The notes under the pieces: model-generated | The model's input: only the letters and a program-made list of their open reading frames with translations | Database searches by the model: none | What the model was told of the DNA's origin: nothing | Shown here: piece by piece, positions 11,580 to 21,899 of the stretch | Numbering within the stretch: the stretch's first letter is position 1 | Layout of the letters: each line of letters opens with the position of its first letter | Translations under genes and position numbers: made by a program | Assembly: GCF_003576645.1 (NCBI RefSeq) | Contig: NC_044916.1 | Span: 17,303,599 to 17,367,598, forward strand | From: Ipomoea triloba | Taxonomy: Eukaryota > Streptophyta > Magnoliopsida > Solanales > Convolvulaceae | Reading direction: 5' to 3' | Length of the DNA stretch: 64,000 nucleotides

Positions 11580-12489
11580 GTAAATTGTCATTTTGGTCCA
11601 TTAATTATTAGATTAGTATTAATAACTTTCTAAATATTACCGGAAAATATTAATATGCCAAATAATAAGGTATTTTAGTCATTTTATTTTATCTTCTTTC
11701 TTCTCTGACTTGAAGCTACCGTCGTCGTCTTCTCCATTCGACTTGAAGCAACGGTTCGGCAACGTTCAATTAGTCTCCCCTCTCTTTCGTAAACTTCTCC
11801 AACAATTTCATAAACTCTTCGGGAAATTGATTCTGGTCAAGCTTTCATGGTTTTCTTAGGGTAAAAGGTCTTCTGTTTTTGGGAATTAAAGAAAACAAAG
11901 TGATGGACGTTGACTACTTCACCCCATTGCGATCTTTTTGACGACGGATATATACAAACCAACCCATTTGGCAATCTTCCCGTTTTCAGATCTTCATGGG
12001 TCTTGTTAGTTGTTATACTGGTTGACAATGAGCCATCGAAAGCCGAAGCCGTCGCAGACGGCGGCAATTTACAGGAGTTTTCCCAATCAGGAATTTACAG
12101 GAGTTTACGGCCAAAGCAAAAATGAAATCAAATAATTTAAAGTTTAGAAAAATCATTTTTAAGTAATTCTATTCAATGCGTGGCTATTTTTTATCTTTAG
12201 TGCAGAGAATGAGAAAGCAAATAAGGAAGATTGCCTTTCCCAATCGTCGGTGATGCTTGATGAAATCATCGGTGGCGGCCTTGATGACATTACATGGAAT
12301 GATGATTTTTCCCCTTCCAATTAAGAATAATATGTGATTTAATTTTTGCCGGGCACGCAATTTGGTTGGCGTGACCAAAATTGATAAAAAAAATGCATAG
12401 TCAAAGTACGCAATTAACATTTTTGAAAGTCGCAAATAGCAATTAACACTACTATAGTAGTCAGTGGACCAAAATGACAATTTACTCAA
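11580..12489. mobile_element. Candidate Pack-MULE with 9-bp target duplication
   Basis: The ends carry a matching inverted repeat: GTAAATTGTCATTTTGGTCC at 11580 and its reverse complement at about 12466-12485. AAAATTATA flanks both sides (11571-11579 and 12490-12498), a 9-bp duplication as expected for Mutator-like elements. The right side has four extra bases (TCAA) before the duplication. The interior is unlike the flanks: CT-rich leader-like sequence at 11690-11830, GC-richer blocks at 11900-12070, and an exon-like stretch at 12199-12321 reading LDEIIGGGLDDITWNDDFS on the plus strand. No transposase was found. Gene capture is an inference from composition. Confidence 0.5.
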
Positions 12490-12540
12490 AAAATTATACC
12501 AATATCTGTGCAAGTATAGAAATCATAAATTAAAAATAAA

Positions 12541-12542
12541 TA

Positions 12543-12587
<45 letters not shown>
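12541..12587. repeat. (ATT)n microsatellite
   Basis: Uninterrupted ATT repeats of about 45 bp. Confidence 0.95.
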
Positions 12588-12589
<2 letters not shown>

Positions 12590-12691
12590 TTAGTTGAAAT
12601 AAAACAAAAGATTTTGATTCACATTCAATATCTGTCATCAATGACATAAGAATATTTTTTATACCCGGCTACTTAATTAAGTTGGTCAAAT

Positions 12692-13062
12692 TGTTGACTT
12701 GATAATCACAATTGATATGGATTATTCCCTTAATATACCTCCCTATACATTCGGGGGCATCTGATCGATATTCGGGACGAGATCAAGTAATTAATCAAAG
12801 TTTGCCCCTATATAAGGGGACTTAACCCTTTAGTGGAGCCGTGGAGGGGAAGTCCATTTTTCTCTCCCTCTCTCCAGAACACACAAGCAAGCGGCATTTT
12901 CATCTCTTCTCGACTCTCTCTCTCTAACAATAAATAAAAAGGTTTTCAAGCCAATTTCGAGGATCTACTATCTATTCTTCATGCAATATAATTTTCATAC
13001 ACATTATATACATACAAAATACACCAAATGAATTGACGTTATCAACAACGTTACAAGTTCAA
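12692..13062 (+). mobile_element. LTR-like fragment, possible solo LTR
   Basis: It starts TGTTGACTTGATAATCAC, has a TATA-box-like CTATATAAGG at about 12808-12817, a CT-rich leader at 12860-12925, and ends near TTCAACA at 13062. This is the order of U3, R and U5 in a plant LTR. No second copy, primer site or target duplication was found in the window, so boundaries and class are uncertain. Confidence 0.35.
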
Positions 13063-13728
13063 CACCTAATAGGAGCGGTCAATTGGTTTTCTTGGTGTTG
13101 ATGGAGAACCAAAAAATAATAATAATAATCCTAAAAAAAAAAAAAAAAAAAAGATGATTATTTCAAGAAACAAAGAAGGACGAAGGATAGGATCTTTGTG
13201 AGTAGGTTATATGTGCGCATCGATTTGCACTATCTCCTTAAAACCTTATTTGATGCCTCTTAAGATGCTACAAGCGTTGCAGCATAGGTTTCCCAAGATA
13301 AAACGTACTTCTATTCCAAGTTTGAGCACTCAAACAATGGAACCTATCAAACTAGAACGTGGGATGAACACAAGAGGGTGAGAAGGAGGAAGAACAGAGT
13401 TTTTGAGAGGTAGAAAGTTGATTTCAATATGTGACTGTGTAAAATGCTACTGCTCAACCAAGTATATATAAGAGTTATAAGATTAAATAACATTTAATCA
13501 AGGCATTCAAATTTGGCTTAAAATCCAAATTGTAACCTTCAAAACTGCAAGCCATTACCAAGGAGATTAATTCTGAAATTTAAAATTAGAATTAATCTGA
13601 AATTAAATTCTGTAACGACTTTAATTACTCCTCCAAACGATCACTCCGGATAGTGGTTCGAATGGCCTGAGATGATTTTTTTTCCGAGTATCCTGCATAC
13701 TCACACATGTCAACTGACATTTCGAATC

Positions 13729-14137
13729 GAGTTTATTACTGAAATGGTCCATTGACTATTGCGAAATTACCAATTTGGTCCTTGGCAATTTTTCGTGCCC
13801 AATTAAATCCTTCGACTTTGAAAATTTTAACAAATTTGGTCCTCCATTTATTTTGCCGTTAAAATTGGGACCAAATTGGTAATTTTACTATAGTCAAGGG
13901 GCCAAATTGGTAGTTAATTTTTCACTGAAATGGTCCCTTGACTATAGCAAATTTACCAATTTGGTACCTTAACTATAGCAAAATTATCAATTTGGTCCCG
14001 ATTTTAACGACAAAATTAACAGAGGACCAAATTGGTTAAAATTTTCAAAGTTGAGGGACTTAATTGAGCACGAAAAATTGTCGAGGACCAAATTGGTAAT
14101 TTCGGAATAGTCGAGGGACCATTTCGGTAATAAACTC
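13729..14137. mobile_element. Mutator-type foldback MITE, 9-bp TSD
   Basis: The 409-bp element has long, nearly perfect inverted ends: GAGTTTATTACTGAAATGG on the left and the reverse complement of GAGTTTATTACCGAAATGG on the right. It is flanked on both sides by TTTCGAATC (13720-13728 and 14138-14146). A 9-bp duplication points to Mutator-like transposition. The interior repeats ACCAAATTGGT-type units in both orientations, so the whole element can fold on itself. It inserted into the 3' part of Copia A. Confidence 0.9.
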
Positions 14138-14302
14138 TTTCGAATCATTAAAGCATCAATCGTGCTAATCTCATGCAGGAGCCATTGTTCTAACGAGGAG
14201 CGGTAGGGAGTCTGAAACCCCTACAGTGACACGATTCGTTCCATAATTTAGTTATCCCATTGAGCATAGGTGCCAGCTAGGTTGTGTATCCACTATAGAA
14301 CT

Positions 14303-15714
14303 TTATTCCAAGGGCTTTAGACTCATTCCTCGTGTTAACTTCTCCACAACTTCTTTGCCTAACCCTTTGGTTAGCGGATCCGCTATGTTATCTTTTGACC
14401 TTACATAGCCAATTGAGACAACACTAGTTGTGAGAAATTGTTTAATGGTATTATGTCTATGACATAAATATCTAGACTTCTCTCCCAATTGTGGCTTGAC
14501 TATCATAATGCACACTGATTGGAGGTACATGTCTTTCCCGACTAGGAATATCCTCAAGAAAATGGTGTAGGCATTCAGCCTCTTCACAACACTTGTCTAA
14601 GGCTATCATCTCAAATTCCATCGTGGATCTGGTTATCATAGCCTATTTAGAGGTTTTCCATGCAACGACTGCACCGGCTAGTGTAAACACGTAGCCACTC
14701 GTGGACTTAGAGTCCTTTATATCTAATATCCAGTTAGTATCGCTATACCCTTTAAGTATAGTAAAATATCTCGTATAGTGCAGTCCAAGGTCACGAGTAT
14801 ACCTTAAGTATCGCATATCACCGGGGTTACTCGTATATCTACTAAGTTTACTAACCGCAAAGGCAATATCTGACCTAGTACAGCTCATTAGATACATCAA
14901 ACTACTAATAACCCGAGCATATTCTACTTGAGAAATACACTCTTTACGGTTTTTTGTTAGATGAGTTTTTGCATCAAATGGTGTCTTAGCCAATTGATCA
15001 TCATTCTTATTAAATTTTGCAAAGATTTTATCAACATAATGAGTTTGGCTTAACACTAGACCATCAGGTCTTCTGATGATTTTAATCCCGATGATTAAAT
15101 CAGCCAAACCCATATCCTTCATGTCAAATCTTGCATTTAACATGTTTTTGGTAGACTTGATCATCCATCATTACTACCAAGGATGAGTATATCATCTACG
15201 TATAAACAAAGAATGACATACCCGTCTATCATTTCCTTAAAGTAGACACACTTGTTACTCTCGCTTATTTTAAACCCATTGGTTAACATCGCATGGCCAA
15301 ACTTCTCGTGCTACTACTTAGGCGTTTATTTTAAACTATATAACGATTTAACCAATTTACAGACTTTCTTTTCCTATCCTGGAACCACAAAACCCTTAGG
15401 TTGTTCCATATAAATCTCTTCATCTAACCCGCCATTCAAGAAAGTTGATTTCACATCCATTTGATGAACTTCCAAATTTTGCAGCGCGGCTATGGCAAGT
15501 ATCATCCTTATGTAATTTATTCTCATCATGGGAGAATACGTGTCGAAGTAATCAAGACGCGCATGTAACCCTTAATTACAAGCCTAGCCTTATACTTCTC
15601 GATGGAACCATCCAGTTTCATCTTCCTTTTAAAAACACACTTGGATCTTAAGGGTTTACTACCCGGAGGAAGATCAACAAGTTCCCAAGTGTGATTCTGT
15701 AGAATAGAATCCAC
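14303..15714 (-). pseudogene. Copia A reverse transcriptase and RNase H, frameshifted
   Basis: RT begins at 15714 with QNHTWELVDLPPGSKPL and EKYKARLVIKGY, then shifts frame. Other frames carry QMDVKSTFLNGG near 15430-15465 and the catalytic LCLYVDDILILGSN near 15175-15215. A further frame at 15164-14643 has [14 protein letters not shown] and [18 protein letters not shown]. RNase H ends at 14587-14303 with VRSKDNIADPLTKGL and a stop at 14303. The RT catalytic YVDD is present but the frame is broken in several places. Confidence 0.85.
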
Positions 15715-15735
15715 TTCACTTTTAATAGCCTCTTT

Positions 15736-16613
15736 CTACATTAGTTGTTCCGTAGAAGTCATGGCTTCTACATATGTTCGAGGCTCATTTTCTATCAAAC
15801 AAGTTAGAAAATTCGGTTTATTTTCTAATAAACAAGTTAGAGTACTAGAACCATACTCTAACAAGTAAGTTAGAAAATCAAGACCAAATGATTTCTCAAC
15901 TCTTGCCCGTTTACTGCGTTTAGGCTCGAGATCGGATTCTTTCTCATATTCCCCACTATCATTATCCATAGTTTCGTCAATCATTCGTTTTGATGTACTT
16001 GGTCCCTTGTTGGACCTACAAGGAAATACATTTTCAAAGAAAGATGCATTTCTTGATTCTATTATTGTGTTCTTATGTACGTCCAGATTATGGGACTCGT
16101 GTACTAAGAATCGGTAAGCACTAATATTATGTGCATAGCCAATAAAGATACAGTCCACCATCTTTGAACCTATCTTTATTTTCTTAGGTATTGGCAGCAA
16201 TACTTTTGCAAGACACTCCCACACTTTGAGGTATTGATAGGAAGGCTTCATACCTTTCCATAATTCATAAAGAGTCTTATCGAGTTTCTTGCGGGGTGCC
16301 TTATTTGAAACGTAATTACTTGTCAAAATCGGCTCACCCACATGATTTGAGGTATGCCTAAACTTATAAGCATCGCATTCATCATCTCTTTCAATTTATG
16401 ATTCTTACGTTCGGCAACACCGTTCAATTGAGGTGCGTAAGGTTCCGTACGCTTATGTATAATACCTACACTCGTGCAGAAGTCACCGATAGGTGCTTCG
16501 TACTCACCACCTCTATCGCTTCTAACATTTTTAATATTTTGATTAAGTTGGTTTTCAACTTCATTATTATAAAGAATGAATTTTTCCAAGGCTTCATCTT
16601 TGCTTTTCAGCAA
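15736..16613 (-). pseudogene. Copia A integrase core and hinge
   Basis: At 16613-16323 the frame has NVRSDRGGEYEAP (second catalytic Asp) and PQLNGVAERKNHKLKEMM (catalytic Glu), followed by MNAMLISLGIP. A second frame, 16341-15736, has the C-terminal part KLDKTLYELWKGMKPSYQYL and CIFIGYAHNISAYRF. The first catalytic Asp and the HHCC zinc domain are deleted. The duplicated SSTLTCLLE / NFLTCLIE segment near 15800 is a short internal repeat. Confidence 0.8.
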
Positions 16614-17454
16614 ATACCATGAAACTTCGTCTTGGTAACGCTTCCTATTAGACCTAGCTTCTGCTTGTCCACGTTGGCTTTAGCGCCACCAATAACAGGA
16701 ACTTTCCCATCATTTTTCTTGTTTCCTTCCTCAATTCTAATTCGCTGGATCAGGTCCTCCAAGTTCACCTCATTCCACTCATACTTCAAGTAGTTCTTGA
16801 AATCCTTCCATACTGGAGGCAACAAGTGGATCATAGATGCCACTTGAAAGGCTTCACTTATCACCATGCCCTCATCACGAATCTCGTCAAAGATTAACTG
16901 CAAATCTTCAACCTGACTTAGCACGGTCTTGGAATCAACCATTTTAAAGTCAAGGAATCGACCAACAACAAATTTCTTTATGACGGCATCCTCATTGTTA
17001 TACTTATGATCTAAGGCTTTTCACAATGTTCTCGTTGTGCCAATTTACGATATACATCGTATAGCGCATCACACAATCCATTCAGGATGTAGTTGCGGCC
17101 ATAGGAAGTCCGAATCCTTCCAAAACCCAACAACCATCATAGATTGTGGATCCTATTCCTTCAACTCAAAAACCCTCTCAGTTAAGAACCGTACCGTGCC
17201 AAACCGAGAATTGCCAAGTAGAACCGCATCTTTTGTTACCACCTCTTGAAGTTCGAACTCGTGAACTTCTCTAGCTTTTTAGCCGAGCTACTTGGTATCG
17301 AAGGTACCTGCATCGTGGAGATGTACCCCTCGATGCTCTCACCGGTCTATGAACCAACATTCATCGATGCCTAGGAATGTGCAACATTATTGTCATTCCC
17401 ACCACTGTTGTTCTTAGCAACATTGTTGATCACAGGCAAAACAGGGTTCTCCAT
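16607..17454 (-). pseudogene. Copia A gag, broken
   Basis: Translation starts at 17454 (MENPVLPVINNVAKNN) and continues with stops and shifts to an open part at 16942-16607. That part contains VEDLQLIFDEIRDEGM and IHLLPPVWKDFKNYLKYEW, the UBN2-type Copia Gag core. In an intact element Gag forms the virus-like particle. No CCHC zinc knuckle follows; the frame stops at FHGIC and integrase sequence begins at once. Confidence 0.75.
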
Positions 17455-17504
17455 TTCTTCAAGAAAATTCGAGAATAGAAGAATACGAGAAATAAGGTTT
17501 AAGA

Positions 17505-17521
17505 CTATAGGTAGAAAACCC

Positions 17522-17573
<52 letters not shown>

Positions 17574-18700
17574 CCTACGAAAAAATATTATTATTTTAGG
17601 AAACAAATAAGGACGAAGGGTATGATATTTGCTGGTAGGTTGTAAATACGAGTCGAGTTGCACTCTCTCCTTAGAACGCGGGATGAATACAAGAAGTTAA
17701 TAAGGAGGAAGAGCAGAGTTTTTGAGAGGTAGAAAGCTTATTTCAGTGTGTGACTGTGTAAAATTCTACTGTTCAACCAAGTATATATAGGAGTTGTAGG
17801 ATTAAATAGCATTTAATCATGGCATTCAACTCTGGTTTAAAATCCAGATTGTAACCTTCAAAACTGCCAGCCATTACCAAGGAGATTAATTTTGGAATTT
17901 AAAATTGGAATTAATCTTAAATTAATTCCGTAACATCTTGAATTAATCCACCAAACGCTCACTCTAGAGAGTGGTTCGAATGGCCCGAGACGTGTGTAGT
18001 TCAGGAGGTAAGGTAACTATTCTGGAAAGTACCTTTCGAGATACCTGGAAGGTTACTTTTAGTCACATCCGAAAGGTAACTTATTCACCCGAACAGTCAC
18101 AATCCGAAAGGTGACTTCCTCGCTCAACATTCCGGAAGGTAAACTTCCTCGCTCAACATTCTGGGAGGTAAACTCGTGTTACCTTCCGGATAGTGGTGCA
18201 GAGTTGGAAAACTTATACGAAAATTTGGCATAACAAAGCCCACAAATTTTCTGGATGACATTCGTGTCCTCATACATGAGTCAATCCTTTCTAGAATCAT
18301 TTTGGGATTTGATTTGCGCATCCCCTTGCGCGCTGATATACAATTCAATACGCCTTAGAAAGGCTCTTGTATAAATAGTGGTGCAAACCCACTTTCCTAA
18401 TCAATGTGGGGCAAAGGTTACTTATAAGCCTTTTTACATTCTTTTCCAACTCATATGGGTCTACTTTGAGAACAAATTTCTCATTCACCCATTATTCATT
18501 TTGAGCGTATAATATATCAATCTCTTCGTCTAACTACGAAGAACTTGAATCCACTTTGACTAGACCCAAATCGAGAGTGGAGCCCACATACATTTGTACT
18601 ACAAAATAGCCACTTAAAATGCCATTTTATGTTATTTCTCCAACTCTTGGTTTAAGTCAATCACCTATCGGAGAACTAACATATAATAATTTCATAAGCA
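17505..18700 (-). repeat. 5' LTR of Copia A with TATA box and U3 repeats
   Basis: Read on the minus strand, it starts near TGCTTATGAAATTATTATAT and continues TGTTAGTTCTCCGATAGG. It then has CACATTGATTAGGAAAG and GGGTTTGCACCACTATTTAT, the standard pre-TATA and TATA region of Tork-type Copia LTRs (TATA at about 18366-18378). Short direct repeats of the form TCCGAAAGGTAACTT lie at 18011-18201, similar in placement to the U3 repeats of Tnt1-like elements. An (AAT)n microsatellite of about 45 bp lies at 17526-17571 near the U5 end. Confidence 0.65.
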
Positions 18701-19002
18701 ATACTAGCAGTCGCAAGGGAGGTATAGATTTGGTCTAGTTGTATGGGAGTGGGTAGAGCAAGATCTCTTACAAAAAAAAAAGAGTCATGAGTTGAACTCT
18801 TTCAGTTGACCCCATTTGGCTTGGTTGTGCGGGGTGGGTGGAGCATGATGTCGTACAAGAAATTCACGAGTTACACTCTCTCAAATAAAATTGTCTCACA
18901 AGGTCTTCATAGTGCGATTTATCTTCCATGTGCGAGTTTCCTTGTCACAAAAAAAAAAACAAAAAACAAAACAAAACAAAATCAAAAACAAAAACAGGGG
19001 AC
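18701..19002 (+). mobile_element. tRNA-like SINE with A-rich tail
   Basis: The stretch contains GAGTGGGTAGAGCAAGA and later GGGGTGGGTGGAGCATGATG (A-box-like), then CACGAGTTACACTCTC (B-box-like), and ends in an A-rich tail (about 18949-19000). A second B-box-like GAGTTGAACTC lies at 18790-18800, so two related heads may be fused. Target duplications were not found. Confidence 0.45.
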
Positions 19003-19299
19003 GGTCAAGTGAGAACACCTCCCCTTGTAAAAAGTGTGGACACATCTACACCATCCATCTTGAGAAATCAAAAACTAGAATCTTAACATTATTAACTTTC
19101 AAGTTTGTAACAATTACAAAATGAACCCCGCTCTTAAAAGTTTTCAATAATTATAAAATTGACCTCATATTTTTACTAAAACCTTCAACCAATGATGAAC
19201 TCTGATGGACGGCTGAGATAAGTCTTCACTTTTTACAAGATGACCTTGTTCTCATTTGATCCTGCACATATATGTGTGTGTATGTGTGTTTGCGTGCGT

Positions 19300-19330
<31 letters not shown>

Positions 19331-19505
19331 AATGTATTAGATCAAATGAGAACAAGTCCTTAGATGAGAAATAAGAACCAATCTTAGCCTTACATCTAGA
19401 AAATTGGAGGATCAAATCAAATTTAAAAAAATGTGCTAGCATTTTCATAATTATCACTAACTTTACTCAAATTTGTACACTAAAATCTGCAAGCCAGACT
19501 TTTCT
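19003..19505. repeat. Intergenic with (GT)n microsatellite
   Basis: A GT-rich repeat occupies about 19264-19330. The rest is AT-rich, and no gene was recognised. Confidence 0.7.
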
Positions 19506-21400
19506 TGTAATACCCATTTTTTAAAGCAAAATAATTATACTTATAGTTATTAAATGAAGTCAACAAGTCAAAGCTAGCTTCTAAAATTTGACCTAGGATA
19601 AAATTACCAAATTACCCTTTTCTCACCCTTAAAGGTTAAAAAATCACTTGGGTTGGATAAAGTCTTCATTTGAAAGAAGAGATAAGGAGATTGGCTAGAG
19701 AGAAGGGAAGGAAAAAGTCTTGAAGCTTTGATCTCCATCCTCTTCAAGCTTAGGTCTCAAGTAATTTTTGGAGTATTTAAGGTAAGTTTGACCTCCATAT
19801 TTCACTCTTTTTGAGTTGGGTTTATCATTGGAGCCCTAAGAGTGATGCTTTGAAAATATTAGGGTTTTGACAAGGAGTATTTGGGTGAGCTAAATAGCTA
19901 AGATTTGGATGTTTTAGGTAAGTAGTTAACTCTTCTCTCCTTATTTTGCAAAACCCATAACTTATTTGGAATCTCTACCAATTGGAATACCCATTTTAGG
20001 GTTAGTTTGAGTTAACAATATGTTGGGCTTTTGATATAGTATGACTCAAGCTATTTATGATTGTTAAAGTGTGAGTTCACTATTATGCCATTTATGAGTT
20101 ATTAGTATTAATTTTTAAGTATATGTTTGAAGAAGTGCTATGATATGTTTTTGGACTATTAAACTTGATTATAGATATCTTTGGGCATGCCTAAGTATGG
20201 ATTTTGTGAATAGGTGAACATGACCTTTTGGACTTTAATTGTAAGTGTGATTTGTACTAAGGGGTTTTGCTATAAGAGAGGATCAAGTAAGTTATTTGGC
20301 AATTATTAGTTTATGAAGTCAGATTTGTTTTGCCAAGTTATGAGCTATACGGATTTCATATTACTTTTGGATATGCACTTTGTTATGTGGTGTATGTTAA
20401 GGAAACGATTTTTGCTACAATGGGCTATTTGATTATAAGAATTATTTGGAATGTTTGACCAAACTCATGAGGCAACCTACAATTTGTTATTTGTTTTGTT
20501 TGGCTTGGAACGTTCCTAAATGCTCATTCTGAATCGTCGAGCATGACTCATTCCGAATCGTCGAGTCTTTACTTTTGAATTATTTGTTAGAACGTTCCAT
20601 CCGGCTCATTCCGAATCGTCGAGCCTGACTCATTCCGAATCGTCGAGTCTTTTTTTAGATCATTATACCGATGATGGCATATGCCACAAGGTATAATGGT
20701 GGGTGTAGGTTGCCAATGAGTCATGGGTTAAAGAATCATTTGAGCTTTGAAAGTATTGTGTTATGAAATAATGTTGATGCCCGTGTAGCTAAAGCTAAAG
20801 TTGCTATTTTGAAGAACCTGTGTATGGTATGATGGAATTATATGACTTCGATACAGTTTGAAGATCGTGATTTGCACCTATTAAATTACTATAAAGCTTA
20901 TTGTTTTTTTAGGTTACTTGATCCGGGGTTGAGAAGAGTATCACTTACTGGGCATTAGCTCATTAATGTTATTTCCTCATGTTTCAGAGTAGTTAAGGAG
21001 TACAGTTGTGTTTAACACGAGCACAAGTGGTGGGGTCTTGAAGGTGGCTTTTGAAACTTGGATGCTTAGTCCTAGTATTGGAGCTTATCATAGATTTTTG
21101 CTTGTGTTGGATAATACCTTTGACCCTTTGTATTTTTGATAACCTATTATGCATGGTTTTTGGTGCTTGTGATGTATTTTAGACATACTACTCTTGATTG
21201 TGAATATTTAATAGTGGTGAATTGATGAGTTTTTGGGAAGAACTAGTTCTTTACATATTGCCATTTTGGGTTGTGGAACTATTATGCATTCAAGTGTTGT
21301 TTTAAAGGTTATAAGAAGTAGGTATGGTTAGGCTTCGTATTGTTGCAGGTTTTCATGTAACGGTACGGCCGGGTCATGTCCTAGAAGTGGGGCATAAAAG
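19506..21400 (+). mobile_element. Tekay/Del-like Gypsy 5' LTR
   Basis: It starts TGTAATACCC, the common start of Tekay-type chromovirus LTRs, and is directly followed by a tRNA-Met primer site (TGGTATCAGAGC, 21404-21415). Within it, CATTCCGAATCGTCGAG or close variants occur four times at 20523-20650. The length of about 1.9 kb is long but within range for this group. No 3' LTR was found, so the element is truncated. Confidence 0.75.
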
Positions 21401-21403
21401 AGT

Positions 21404-21415
21404 TGGTATCAGAGC
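21404..21415 (+). other. Primer binding site, tRNA-Met type
   Basis: TGGTATCAGAGC matches the complement of the 3' end of initiator tRNA-Met, four bases after the LTR end. Confidence 0.85.
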
Positions 21416-21592
21416 CTAGGTTTAAATCATTAGTTGGTCAAGACTCTAAGTTCGAATTTTTGCAATATTAGGCTTTAACCTAGCGGTGATAAGTTTAGGC
21501 TTTGAACAAGTTTTACATGTGGTTTCATAAACATGATTTTTGCTAATGTGATCATAATTTCTTTGTTGTGAATTTAGGGAGTGTGTTTTACC

Positions 21593-21768
21593 ATGATTAG
21601 GGGGGTGTTCCTACACGTGGTCGAACTCGTCGAGGTAGGCCATCGACAAATGTGTCGCCTGTTCGGAACATAGCTGTGGATGCAGGCCCAACAAGGAGTT
21701 CCCCAGCTGTTGGAGTGAATCTTGGAACCATTGCCCCTCCTGGTGCAACACCCACTACCGTTACATAA
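21593..21768 (+). pseudogene. Gypsy gag start, truncated
   Basis: An ATG at 21593 is followed after a one-base shift by GVPTRGRTRRGRPSTNVSP. This basic Arg/Gly-rich N-terminus is seen in Tekay-like Gag. The frame continues to a TAA at about 21766, after which no Gag, protease or RT can be found. The element lost everything downstream. Confidence 0.6.
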
Positions 21769-21899
21769 ATAGCCCCTCCCAATTAAAATCCTTTTCGCCT
21801 TTTCCTAAACTACAACTTTAGTTTATTACGTAGTATTATTATTGTTATTTCTATATGTGGTGTTTTTTTGTGAGATTTGTATCAAATATGTTCGAAAGC

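Larger units (their letters stand above)
13096..18700 (-). mobile_element. Copia A: Tork-like LTR retrotransposon, internally deleted
   Basis: On the minus strand the order is 5' LTR (about 18700-17505), gag, integrase, RT, RNase H, then a partial 3' LTR (about 13680-13096). The two LTRs share their U5-side part: GAGTTTTTGAGAGGTAGAAAG and ACCAAGTATATATA occur near 13399 and 17713. The 3' LTR lacks the U3 part. The zinc knuckle, protease and N-terminal integrase are deleted between gag and integrase near 16613. Frameshifts and stops occur in RT. A MULE-type foldback element (13729-14137) lies inside its 3' part. The element is dead. Confidence 0.8.

Noticed and set aside
14643..15164. Intact small gene for a membrane or regulatory protein
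   Set aside because: The frame is clearly Copia RT/RNase H ([18 protein letters not shown]) and neighbouring frames continue the same polyprotein.
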